Part shown: positions 9,435-19,396 of the stretch, piece by piece | How the letters are laid out: the number at the start of each line of letters is the position of its first letter | How positions within the stretch are numbered: position 1 is the first letter of the stretch | NCBI GenBank assembly: GCA_934045075.1 | Contig: OW203734.1 | Location: 7,012,516-7,076,515, forward strand | Source of the DNA: Yponomeuta sedellus | Taxonomy: Eukaryota; Arthropoda; Insecta; Lepidoptera; Yponomeutidae | DNA: 64,000 nucleotides | Direction of reading: 5' to 3' | Translations under genes and position numbers: made by a program | The notes under the pieces: generated by a model | Seen by the model: only the letters and a program-made list of their open reading frames with translations | The model's database searches: none | What the model was told of the DNA's origin: nothing

Positions 9435-10501
9435 AAATTTTCCACGTTTTGTTCGTTTACTGAGGGCCCGGCTTCCTCGTTATAGTGGCCCAAGTCGGCG
9501 TAACCCATTGGTTCCTGACTGTAGTTGTCAGTGTAGTTGACTCGCCTAGAGCTAGCAGTACGCATCGTGACGTCAGTGTTCGAACCCGACGGCGACGGCG
9601 CTACGTGTGGCGATCTAGGAGGTTGCGTCATACGCGGTGCATTGCCCGTGAAATGCTGACTGAACGGTTGTTGTGACCTAGTAGGCTGTTGCCACTGACT
9701 GTGGTTCGGCTGATTTCCGTGATTCATTGCATTATTGTTCGCTCTATTGTTATTAAAACGCTGTTGGAATGCACTATTTGGTGTACCTAAATCAGAAGGT
9801 AGCCTAGTGTTGTTCGGTGCAAATGCACTTGGTAACCGTTGCGAGTTGTTGTATCTTGGGCCGCTGTAATTATTTTCACCAAAGTTGGGCCTTGAACTGG
9901 GATAGTTAGCATTACGCGTATTATTTTTTGCGTTATACACGGTTTGGAAGTTTTGTTCTTCCAGAACAATTTTCAAAGCGTCCTCCAGGACAACAACATT
10001 TCGCAATCGCACCAACCTAACCATGTAAGCTGGTAAATTGTATAGGAACACATTCAATGCAGTATTATTATAAATTTGCTGTTTGGCTAATCGTATGTTA
10101 GCGTCACGTACAGTTTCGCCCACTTTTGCAAATAGGGTACTTTTTATCTGTTGAATTCTATGACAAAATTCCAAATAACTTTCGTTCCTATTTACTTTCA
10201 TTGATTCTAACTCCATAGCAAGACATTCCTCGGACCGTGGGTCGCCAAAGTGTCTGCTTAACAATGTTTTTAACTCCTCCCAAGTGGTAATCTGATCTGT
10301 TTCTCCCACAAGATTCGCTGCTTCCCCACCTAACCTACTTGTTATTACATGGAATAAATACTCATTTTGCGCTTCCGTTCCTTGGTAAGCTTGCAAAATG
10401 TATTCGCTCTTTTTAATAAACAAAGGCAACTGTCTAGCATCCCCCTCAAACAGTGGGATGATTTTCACCATTTCCATCGGTACACGGTTAACGTTTTCCA
10501 T
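9401..10501 (-). CDS. gag: Errantivirus Gag
   Basis: 366 codons from the ATG at 10501, about 420 nt after the 5' LTR. This is the structural (capsid) polyprotein that would package the element's RNA. The N-terminal two thirds are helical and charged with Ty3/Gypsy Gag character; the C-terminal third (about residues 200-350) is very rich in Asn, Gln, Pro and Ser. I see no CCHC zinc knuckle anywhere, as in several insect errantiviruses, so RNA binding presumably uses the polar, Arg-containing tail. The 3' end overlaps pol by 34 nt in a different frame with a slippery heptamer in the overlap. The frame is intact. Identification rests mainly on position. Confidence 0.85.
   Translation of the reverse strand: MENVNRVPMEMVKIIPLFEGDARQLPLFIKKSEYILQAYQGTEAQNEYLFHVITSRLGGEAANLVGETDQITTWEELKTLLSRHFGDPRSEECLAMELESMKVNRNESYLEFCHRIQQIKSTLFAKVGETVRDANIRLAKQQIYNNTALNVFLYNLPAYMVRLVRLRNVVVLEDALKIVLEEQNFQTVYNAKNNTRNANYPSSRPNFGENNYSGPRYNNSQRLPSAFAPNNTRLPSDLGTPNSAFQQRFNNNRANNNAMNHGNQPNHSQWQQPTRSQQPFSQHFTGNAPRMTQPPRSPHVAPSPSGSNTDVTMRTASSRRVNYTDNYSQEPMGYADLGHYNEEAGPSVNEQNVENFCLTASPAWKE
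9434..9440 (-). promoter_or_regulatory. Candidate -1 ribosomal frameshift site (gag to pol)
   Basis: The minus strand reads A-AAT-TTT in the gag reading phase, a canonical X-XXY-YYZ heptamer, 34 nt before the gag stop. A -1 slip here enters the pol frame, which is open across the junction and has no ATG until about 9413. A downstream stimulatory structure was not assessed. Confidence 0.75.
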
Positions 10502-10898
10502 TTTATTAAAGAGAAAAAAAAAATCCCCAATATTTATCTTTATCTATGACTTAAACAACTTTTCACGAGATGTATATCGATGAAAAGTACCTATAGTATT
10601 ATTACGGCAATTTCTAATCCCTAATAACACACGTAAATTTATCACAAGGAGTATAAAGGAAAGATACAAGGAAGGTGAAAAAGATTTACTCACAGACCCG
10701 TAGCTGCTCCCATGTCCTCGTAACTGGAATACTGTTGTTGATCCTTTGGGAACTCCTCCAGTTCTGGTCCTCTCCTGGTCCTGATGCGTCGGTCTTGGGC
10801 TCCGCAGGAACTTTGGTTCGGCTCTAACTAATTTATTTATTTGTTCGGTGATCTCAACTAAACCGTTGAAACGGACGATGGATATAGATCCAGCTGCT

Positions 10899-10918
10899 GA
10901 GATCCTACCGGCTGCGCC
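10899..10918 (-). promoter_or_regulatory. Errantivirus tRNA primer-binding site
   Basis: Directly after the 5' LTR the minus strand reads GGCGCAGCCGGTAGGATC, complementary to a tRNA 3' end. The form resembles the serine tRNA sites of other errantiviruses. I infer the tRNA identity and did not check it. Confidence 0.7.
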
Positions 10919-11147
10919 AATTAAAGAGTCGAGACGGAATAAAGTTAAAAAAATACTTTATTAACTTGAACGGACAGAGTTTCTCCTAGATCTAACAATA
11001 TAGTAATCAATCCAATAGTCTAAGTAACAACTATTTATATCTAAATAACATCTTACTCAGCAATGACGCTTGTCCCCAATTTGGTCTGCGCGTGTCTTGC
11101 TAGAAGAGCTGACAAAGGTGATATCCGAAGGGTCGTCACACTTAACT
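10919..11147 (-). repeat. Errantivirus 5' LTR
   Basis: 229 bp, followed outward by the target duplication CGTG at 11148-11151. On the coding strand it ends ...CTCTTTAATT, directly before the primer-binding site. Confidence 0.95.
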
Positions 11148-11295
11148 CGTGCAAGTACACGCAACATTTTTGTACGTTTTTTTTCTAACATTGTTTTTCT
11201 TTGAGATGGCTCGTGCTAAAATAATTTCAAAACATTCACTGAATTATCTTGTGCGTGGGTTTCTCTATTTTCAGCTGAAAGATTGAATTTATTTG

Positions 11296-11480
11296 ATGGC
11301 CTCGGTGGCGCAGCGGTTTGGCACGCTGACTGTAAAACCGAAGGTCTCGGGTTCGATCCCCGGCCGGGCCAAACTAGGAAACGAACTTTTCTAGTTTGTC
11401 TCGGGTCTTGGATGTTATCTACATATATGTATTTATTGTATTAAATCTATCGTCAAGTTAGCACCTATAACACAAGTCAT
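11296..11480 (+). repeat. tRNA-derived SINE (GTA in the anticodon-loop position)
   Basis: The head GGCCTCGGTGGCGCAGCGGT leads to a B box GGTTCGATCCC and a 3' strand GGCCGGGCCA. A body of about 100 bp follows (ctcgggtcttggatg ... cacctataacacaagtc). The body makes this a SINE rather than a working tRNA gene. It begins about 145 bp right of the errantivirus. Confidence 0.6.
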
Positions 11481-11756
11481 TTAGTTGTACTTAGTACAGG
11501 CCTAACGAGATCTGCGTAATAATTATATTCATGAATATTTTTTTAAAATTTATTTACTTTCTATTATTCGCTCGATAGTGCGGGAGTGGAACAGCTGCCT
11601 TGAATGCTACGGTTATCCGTAATGATAGGTGGTAGAGTCGACAGCACTTCATCCTACAAATGCATGCACGACTCCGTTGCACGACTGTTGTTTTATTTTA
11701 TTCAGGATACAAACAGTCATACAGAAAAACTAAAAAAGTATATGTATATAAAAATA

Positions 11757-12113
11757 TCGCTCGTAGCCCCGGCTACCTGAGTGATCTTACTTAGGGCGCG
11801 TTCAGTGCATGGATGGGTGTCCGTCTATGACTAACGCTAGTGCCATTTTTCCAAGCGGCTCCGTGTTATGCAAGGGACGTTAAGCAGTTGGTACCGGCTG
11901 TCGTCGATAGACGGCAGTCGTTAAGCCAAGTCAGGGGCCTTATCGGCGGCTTGAAAACTTCTGACAGTAAGACCAGCCACTATGTCTTGCAAGCCTCCAC
12001 CAATCCGGAATTGGCCCTCGTGGTAGAAAGTATAGAGTATGGACTATACTTTCTCCGGCGAAGAGAGCCGTGCCCATCGGTGGGGGCATAATGGCTTGGT
12101 GATGATGATGATG
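11757..12113 (+). repeat. 5S-rRNA-like SINE, subfamily B
   Basis: It starts cgctcgtagccccggctacc, has the 5S-like block agggcgcgttcagtgcatgg then atgggtg, and ends ggcataatggcttggtgatg with a GATGAT tail. Subfamily B keeps the 5S likeness best. This copy has lost about 20 bp of the head. Confidence 0.7.
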
Positions 12114-12469
12114 TAAAAATAGACCAGTGGGTTCCTTAAGAAAACAAAATAATAATAAGAAAAATAACCTTCTTTGATCTTTAGTTTTTAAAATTAAAAA
12201 ATCTTAGAATTTGCACTTATTTTAGGCAGTACGTAATTGGTTTAGATTTTGTTACTGAAAAGTATTTCATGATAGAAGTATGAGCCATTTCAACTTAATT
12301 GTATTTGAGCAGTAGGTTCTTTTTAATACTCGTTAAATGTAACTGTAACCATATCAATATCTCGCAAAAAATCATTTAAACATGGTGTGTACCTGCAGTG
12401 CTTAGTAGGTATAACGGACTACTTTGCAACTAAACTACTTTGTAAAGGTTGATATGCTGTCGACTGTAC

Positions 12470-12665
12470 TTTGACCGTCGGTCTCCGCAATTTTTTTTTT
12501 ATGTAGCTTATAAACGTCCCACTGCAGGCACTGGCCTTCTGTCAGAGAGTATGGGCTTAGTTAGAACGCGTGCCCACCACGATTTGGCAATTTCAAGCGC
12601 CGAGGTATTTGAACACCTCAGAAACTCAGGTTTCCCCAAGATGTTTTCCTTCACCGTTAACATAT
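12470..12665 (-). repeat. tRNA-derived SINE body (GCGCTTGAAATTGCC family), minus strand
   Basis: On the minus strand it reads ggtgaaggaaaacatcttgg ... gaggtgttcaaatacctcgg cgcttgaaattgcc. It matches copies near 23070-23130, 43964-44205, 50718-50860, 52370-52570, 55618-55800 and 61080-61200. Confidence 0.55.
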
Positions 12666-12726
12666 TAATGCCAACTATTAATGTACTATTAAAAGTGTCA
12701 ATTTAAAGTGCCTACAAGGATTTTAA

Positions 12727-12893
12727 AAAGCCTATTTAGAGGCTAAAAATTCCGCCGGGATGGAACCCACGACCTCTGGCTATCCGTGCCAGAGGTCGCG
12801 GGTTCGAATCCCGGCATGGGTGGAATTTTTAGCCTCTAAATAGGTTTTTAAAATTGTCTTTAGCACGGATTAGTGCATTAAAAAGAATATAAT
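12727..12893. repeat. Inverted pair of tRNA-like repeat R1 (foldback)
   Basis: The left part (aacctatttagaggctaaaa) is reverse-complementary to the right end (ttttagcctctaaataggtt), with the B-box region present in both orientations around 12775. The right half continues into the standard tail (tagcacggattagtgcatta). It is a shortened form of the structure at 48559-49113. Confidence 0.75.
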
Positions 12894-13439
12894 TGCCTGA
12901 AAGAAAACAACTGACAGCTGCAATCCTACGTGTGTTATTCTACAATTACATTAGAATACTATTCTAAGTAGTTATTCTACAATAGTGTACGAGAAATCGC
13001 AGTTTAAGGTGTTGAGTTTATCTATGAGGTACAGTGCCTACGGTATGAGGTACAGTTTACCTACCTGTTATCTTACAGTAGGTACGTTTAAAACACTTTA
13101 GCAAGTTACGGGCTACAATACCCCACAAAACTACTGCAAACCTCTATAAGCCAGCTCGTAGGTCAACTTCTGCAACCGCACTGCAATTCAGCTGTACCTA
13201 TCCGAGGATACGTATCCTGCTTACAAGTGCTAAGTATAGGTAAAGAATGGCATTTGTTATGCGATGCGAAACTACTAAAATAAAGTAACAGCTGATTTCC
13301 AGGACCGGACCAAAAATCAACGGCCATGACGTAATGGATGTTAATTTAGGGGACTGAACTTACGGGCACCTTTCACCTGCAACATCGTGCTGCAACGGGT
13401 GCGTGGTGAATGAAATAAAGTAGTTGAAACGTACACACA

Positions 13440-14285
13440 GACGTCGCACCTTCACGTACAGCATCATACCGCGAAGTTCGCAAATATATTACAAATATAG
13501 TTCCAAATACATTTTCAGAGATTGAGACGAATGCGGTCACCTAAGTAAGAGTTGTTCAGCAGAATAAGAATAAAATCGCTTCCAGAGAGACATGACTGGA
13601 GCATTGCAAAACTACGAATTTCACGAAACGCCCAACCTGAAGTTCAGCCTTAGCGCCCGCCACCGCTTGTGCGAGCGCCATGGGTGTCGGGTCGCGATTG
13701 TGGCGGATCGGAATCCTGGATTTTTGGCACCGAAAATAGTCGTGCGCGCGCGCAGCGGGGCCGCCTCAAGCGCGCGGGAGCCAGTGCGAGACGCTCCGCC
13801 GCGACAACAGCCCGTTTCGTGAGGTGAGTGCCTCTGGACCTGGAGCTCGGATACATCACCCTCACCCTCGGGACCCTTCAGCAGGATTTGCAGGACAATG
13901 TGCGGACGTTTGCGGAGCCAGTGTGGTGTATCTGGGCTCCCGGACTTTTTTTGGAGCTTTCGCGAAAAAGTGCTTTCTTACCGAACGCGGATTTAAATTC
14001 TGTGCTGTGCTACGGATTTGCGGACGATCAGTTGAAGTTGGATTTATATGGGCATAGTCGTGTGGCGTTTCGAAGTTTGATGAGAGGGTGGTTCTAAAAA
14101 AAAACGGTGGATGGTCTATGGTTTCCCGCGCTGCACCGTGCGTTCGCGCGTTTTCCGGCCGAGTGACTCGAGTTTCAGCGATAGCTTGGCCTCGCTGAAA
14201 ATAGCATGAAAATAGTGACCCCCCGCGCTCCCGCCCGCCCCCGGCCACTCCCGCTCCTAACCTATTTGCGGCATACTCGCCCATC
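13440..14285 (+). promoter_or_regulatory. GC-rich CpG block; candidate tropomyosin promoter and leader exon
   Basis: This is the only long CpG-rich stretch upstream of the tropomyosin gene. A leader exon could end at 13823, where the sequence reads GAG followed by GTGAGT, a strong donor consensus. Tropomyosin exon 1 has a non-coding acceptor at 19227, so an upstream leader must exist. Open frames on both strands here (13592-13822 plus, 13862-14284 minus) look like composition artefacts. The start site was not determined. Confidence 0.4.
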
Positions 14286-14574
14286 AGTATTTATTTAGTG
14301 AGATGAGGAAACCCGCCTCGTTTCTTATTTTGAGAACCTGACATGCCCCATTTCTCATGTTGTTAGGACGACACTTAGCGTAACAATAGAATGGAAGGAT
14401 CAAAAGATGTAGAACTTCAGGATGTAGCCACTAACTTTGTATATTTTTATTTGGATTATTAGATTAACTAACTCCATCAAATATACAAATGGGCACTTCC
14501 TTTTAATACAATATTTTGATACCTCCATAGAAATGTGAAGGTACTTAAATTTTATGAATTTATAACTGAATAGC

Positions 14575-14657
14575 CTATACCAACCTTGCGCTGTGGCGCT
14601 AATTAGGGGTGGGCTATGTCTATCAGTGGACTAATATAGCCTGAAGAAGAAGAAGAA
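14575..14657 (+). repeat. RTE-like LINE 3' end with GAAGAA tail
   Basis: The end of the RTE tail (gtggactaatatagcctgaa) followed by (gaa)n. The same tail occurs at 36399-36493 and, on the minus strand, in the insertions at 19416-19561 and 22074-22274. Confidence 0.65.
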
Positions 14658-14952
14658 GCCTTTACCAAACTCTACTAAAAAATGTAAGGCCTCTAAGCTT
14701 TATCTTAATCTAAAGAATAGTTCAATAAAGTCCTAACAAGAGAGTAAGTAGATAATAAATAAGTATACTCGAATTCCAACGAAATATACCTAACTCTACA
14801 TTTTCTTCGCCAACTTTGACATCGATGGCCCCAGTGGTCACTCATTTAAAATAGTTAATATAACTTCGACCAATGTTATTTGGACTTCAACTAATAATGA
14901 AGTTGAGGATAACTCATAAAAAATTACATTATTGGTTAAATATTTAATTTTA

Positions 14953-15095
14953 GATAAATGGATAGAGAACACTTTATTGTACATAAATATGGAAATTACA
15001 CAGATATTTCTTATCCTAAGAGTACAGACGGCGGCCTTATCACTAAAAGTGATCTCTTCCAGTCAACATTTGGTTTGGACATTAAACAATGGTCT
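14953..15095 (-). repeat. LINE 3' end with TCTA-type tail, minus strand
   Basis: It contains gatagagaacactttattgt and ggccttatcactaaaagtga, shared with 46432-46575, 51392-51520, 61006-61075 and 61508-61667. The orientation is that of a LINE 3' UTR read from the minus strand. Confidence 0.65.
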
Positions 15096-15389
15096 TCACA
15101 CTATATCACAGCACTTGCGATCTCTATCATTGAATGTAGCAGGTGACATCAGTTCCCTTTTGGTGAAATAGGAATGCTGGCACTTGGCACCACATCAAAG
15201 AATCCAGACTGGTTAACACTGTTGAACGTTACTGAAGTTTTCAAACCGAAATGCTAAGGAGACAGTTCTTGATTGTGACGGCCTGGAATTCATGAACGCA
15301 CCGACAAAGCTTACCGTTCCTCTTTATGTTAGTGATTAGATTTTTTTGTTAGCAGCTATATCTTTATAGCAGGAGTAAAAGTGCTAGTT

Positions 15390-15553
15390 TGAAGACCTAC
15401 ATACGGGGGCAGAAGTGTGGGCAGGCAACCTATGACATGGATTGACGACTTGGCAGGAAAAGATTTTAGTTAGAAATCCCAAGACCTGGACAATGGCGTG
15501 CTTTAGAAGATACCTCCACTCTGCATTGGGTTGCTATAGGTTGAAGAAGAAGA
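15390..15553 (+). repeat. LINE 3' fragment ending in GAAGAA
   Basis: It reads like the degenerate C-terminal end of a LINE ORF2 (gcaggcaacctatgacatgg ... attgacgacttggcagg) and ends ttgctataggttgaagaaga. It is truncated and non-functional. Confidence 0.55.
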
Positions 15554-15930
15554 ATATACATTCTTTTAAATGCATAAACGTCAGCTTACGACTAGAAGAG
15601 TTGGCAGACGTAATGGTTTCCCGCCTGCAGTAATGCTAAAACCTGAGACAATCCACGTAGAACCAAAATTGCTGTATGATTCGTCCTGATTGCATTATTT
15701 TTAAATGTCATCCAGATTTACAAAAGCTATTTAGTAGGTTATAAAATAGTGTTATATTTAACTTAACAATAGGTAATAGTAAATAACATTTATAAGCATC
15801 CTTGTAAGTCCCAATGAAGGGCAGATAGAGAGTACAGCGGTTTCTACCGCGGATTGTAGCGCTTAAAAAAGCGCTGAGGTATAGCTTCTCAGTTCTCCTT
15901 ACAAGGTTTTTCTTCAGAGTTAGAGAGTGG

Positions 15931-15966
15931 TATTACCATTGAATTTGAAATTCAATGGTATTACTA
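15931..15966. repeat. Short inverted repeat
   Basis: Arms taccattgaattt and aaattcaatggta lie nearly adjacent. No function is inferred. Confidence 0.6.
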
Positions 15967-16556
15967 CTACAAATTCCCAGATATTAGAAAAACTTAGAAA
16001 ACAGATTTATTTGTTCATGCCGATATTGAACATCCAACCCTCTCGAATGTTATTCAGATTACTTTGATTGATTTTAGTTTAGCTCGGCTGTGAAACATTA
16101 CGTTGTTTCTATGCATGAATGCGGCAGACAGCTCACCGCGCATCCTTCATACACGTAGGTCCGTTTTAAACACTCTCCCTGTCACCAGCTGTTCAGCCGG
16201 ACTTACAAGTATCTATGTCGGCGTTAAAAATGTTTTATTTCGGGTGAACAACGCCGCAACTTTTGACAGAGCGCCAGGAATAACGTGACGTCACCGCGGC
16301 GTTATTTTCGCAACCGCCAACGCTGGAGGTGGCGGTGTTTAGTTAACTCGAGATTTTATGGACGCCACGGACGCAAAATACATGTAGTTCAGCTTACTGG
16401 AACGCTCGGTTTGCGATGGATGTTTTTATTAGGTTTCATTTGGGAATTATGTTAACGATGGAAGTAAAAAGCTTCTTTGTTTTGCTCTATGTACATTTTC
16501 GATATCGCATTTCATATGTTTATCGCTTGTTTAAAAGGAAAAATTCGCTCGAGAAA

Positions 16557-16930
16557 AGCGCTCGTAGCCTAGCCAAACCAAGTGATTGGAATCAATCAGT
16601 TTGTTTGGCTAGGCAATAGGCGCGGTCAGGTGCAGGATTGGTGACCACCCCGTGACTACCGCTAGTGGCCTTTGTTCCGGGCGCTTCCGTACTTTGCAGG
16701 GCACGCTAAGCCGTTGGTACCAGCTGTCATAAAATGGCAGTCGTTAGGCCATATCAGAGGCCTTACGGGGGCGTCTTGATATGATGTATGAAATGACAGT
16801 AAAGCCCGCCACTGTCTTACAATCCTCCACCAAACCGGACTAGGCCCCCGCGGCGGGTTATGGCCTAACCATCCTGCGATGCAGGAAGATACCCGTGCCC
16901 CAGCAGCGGGGACATACAAGTCCTGATATC
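16557..16930 (+). repeat. 5S-rRNA-like SINE, subfamily A
   Basis: Runs from gcgctcgtagcctagccaaa to gacatacaagtcctgatatc. The block ggcgcggtcaggtgcaggat is intact. The overlapping minus open frame (16662-17057) is a by-product. Confidence 0.7.
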
Positions 16931-17215
16931 GAAAAGAAAAATATTGGTGTCTATAAATCCAAATTAAAAGTATTAATACCTTCGTAGTAGAATTAGTAAT
17001 AACGTCCACACAACGCAGTCTCTCGTCTAAAGATATGATTACGTAGCTTCTCCACAATATAGACTCGTCCGATTCTATACTGTGGAGAAGCTATCTAATC
17101 GAAGAGCTGGTCGAAACAAGGATACTCTGTGCTATAGGAAGCAGCAACCTACATCACAAACATGTAAATAAGCACTCGGAGTGAGGCCATAAATTTGTAC
17201 GTAGGTTTTAAGTGC

Positions 17216-17296
17216 GGCGAACTCTAGTGGGAATCGAACCCGCGACCTCTCCGTTGAAAATCAAGAGTTTAACCGCTAGATCAAGGACGCGGTCAA
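17216..17296 (-). repeat. tRNA-like sequence (TTC in the anticodon-loop position)
   Basis: The minus strand has an A-box-like CTTGATCTAGCGGTTAAA, a TTTTCAA loop and a clean B box GGTTCGATTCC. Stem pairing is imperfect, so it is more likely a SINE head or decayed tRNA than a working tRNA-Glu gene. Confidence 0.4.
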
Positions 17297-18599
17297 TGTC
17301 AGCTGATAGCAAACAAACGAGAAATGGTATCGACGACATACCTAGCTGGAGAAATTTAAAATACCTAAGCATTACTATTTGAAACCTGTATACCTAACTA
17401 AGCACAAACGAAAGAGTACTAACTTTGTACTTTCATAGGTAAGAGGTTCGTTAAAACTCATAATTTATTTTGATGCACGTTGAAGACCTGTACTTCCTTC
17501 TTCGTGTCTTTTCCTTAATCTGATCGACTTGCAAAATTGCAAAGTCAATTGCAATTTAAACCGTGAAATCTCTGAAATATCACAAAAATGTTGAACAAAT
17601 TACGTTTAGCTTACGTAAGTGATAGATAATTACATACATTCTTGCAAGTCCATTCGCAACTATTTATGCAATTTATATTATCAAATTTTCCACGTTGGAT
17701 TACCACCCAGGGGTCGTGGGTTCGATTCCCGATTGGAATATGTGGATGCAGATGGCAAGCGGATAGCATGACGACGCGAGTCGCGTCTCTCATCGCGCTA
17801 AAACAACAGAATTTGACATTTAGTTTTTATTTATTAGGCATCTAAAACAGTGTATCTTAGTGTAAAATATATTGTAGTATATTCTAGTCCAAATTTAGAT
17901 TGGCATCCAAAGTATATATGCACATACCTATTTTGCACATATTTTATCCATAGACAAATTGAAATCAATGTATTGCTCCTATCTATTACGCGCACATAAT
18001 CATGAACTATTCCAAGTTCCTTACTAATTGCTATCGCAAACTTCAGGATTTCGACTGGATTTGGGGCGCATAATAAGGCTTCTTGAAAGTCGTGGCATTT
18101 GACCTTTGAGCGCATTAAAACGCGCGACCCGGGGAGCCATGCTACCCCTGTTGAACCTTGTAAATATGAGGCCAGAAATACACCGACGCGTGACCACAAC
18201 TTCGGCCTCAGCTTATTAAACACTGTATTTGATTAACTTCATCATACAAATTATGGATGAGCTGGCACTGGGCGTGTGCTGTATCAAACGCCAAATGCAA
18301 GTTGAATTGAGGCACAGTTTCGACGTAATTGGGTTACTCTCTCAATGTCCGGTGCACAGGCTTAATAAATTACACGATCATATTACTGGCACGCTGCCAG
18401 AATGCAATGGATTGGCTTGAATTTGTTAATTGGAACTTTTAAAAGCAAATTAAGAGCTACATTGTTGTCGGAATATTTGAGTCGCGATGGCTACGTGCTT
18501 TGTACCAAAAAGAGATAAAAAGGGTACGAGGAAGAAAGATGAAAAGCGACATAAGATAGTGTTCTAACTTAGCTTGAGCCAACCCAACAACCACAGGGG

Positions 18600-18915
18600 C
18601 TTTAAGGCGTCCACTTAGGGTTTCAACGGTTGCAGAAGTATTGTCTATTAGAGAAGCAAGAGTCAGTTATCTTCTTTAGAGTCCATAAGGTAGCCTGGCA
18701 CGCTATGCAGTTGCAAGAGTTAGTTTTCTACTAGTAACTAGAAAACTAACTCGAAAATATCTCCAACTAGTAAGTTGGGAAATCGTTCAGTGTGTTTTTG
18801 TCTTGAACAAGGTTCCATAAGATACCTAGTCCAGAAGAGATTTATAGCGCGCTCTACAGTTGCAAGCGTAAGCTTTCTTCTTTAAGGTCCAAAAGGTGCC
18901 ACACTGTAGCGTTAC
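18600..18915. repeat. Degenerate internal repeats with a 14-bp inverted repeat
   Basis: The phrases cttctttagagtccataagg and ttctttaaggtccaaaaggt, and the two occurrences of cagttgcaag, suggest a decayed tandem repeat of 130-180 bp. Inside it, 18717-18730 is inverted exactly at 18739-18752. No coding potential is seen. Confidence 0.4.
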
Positions 18916-19226
18916 TGGCCACACCAGCCCCACTGGTGCCCCACGGCAATAGTTAGTTTCCTAGTATGCACAAATTGAGAGGCAGTTAAGCACTAACTGA
19001 TAAAGACAATAAATCTACGAGTAGTTCTACAGCATTAATCCGTAGCACGCACAGAACATGGTTTTTCACATAGACGCCCAGTAAATTTAGTGCGTATGCG
19101 CAAGCAGACCTGAATCGGCAATGAAATGCCAAATGAAGTGGAAATATTCCCGCGAACGAGCAGAATTTCGACCCTGGCGTATACATATCCTTAAGGCTCC
19201 ACTAAGCAGTATTTTTTGTTTTTCAG

Positions 19227-19396
19227 GCCAGTAAGTGGCGTATTTTTAATTCAACCGGACAGCAGACACACAAGCCGCCACCATGGACGCGATCAAGAAG
19301 AAGATGCAAGCGATGAAGCTGGAGAAGGACAACGCCATGGACAAGGCCGACACCTGCGAGCAGCAGGCCAGGGACGCCAACATGCGCGCTGACAAG
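19227..19396 (+). CDS. Tm2: Tropomyosin exon 1 (5' UTR plus first 38 codons)
   Basis: The acceptor (tttttcag) ends at 19226. 56 nt of 5' UTR precede the ATG at 19283. Coding 19283-19396 gives the conserved N-terminal overlap region [20 protein letters not shown] and onward. It ends in phase 0 at GACAAG, followed by gttcgt. The donor is not a strong consensus. Confidence 0.95.

Larger units (their letters stand above)
3845..11147 (-). mobile_element. Complete errantivirus (Ty3/Gypsy LTR retrotransposon with env)
   Basis: A 7303-bp element on the minus strand. Its 229-bp LTRs (3845-4073 and 10919-11147) look identical, begin AGTTA and end TAATT on the coding strand. It is flanked by the 4-bp duplication CGTG (3841-3844 and 11148-11151), matching the YRYR target preference of errantiviruses. 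A primer-binding site follows the 5' LTR, and a purine tract precedes the 3' LTR. The three frames (gag 9401-10501, pol 5625-9434, env 3983-5734) are open with no stop or frameshift inside. Such elements copy themselves through RNA and integrate; those with env can form infectious particles in insects. Identical LTRs suggest recent insertion. Confidence 0.95.

Noticed and set aside
13592..14284. Open frames on both strands in the CpG block
   Set aside because: CpG-rich composition removes stop codons; the peptides are Arg/Ala/Pro-rich with no family match. The block is better explained as promoter and untranslated leader.
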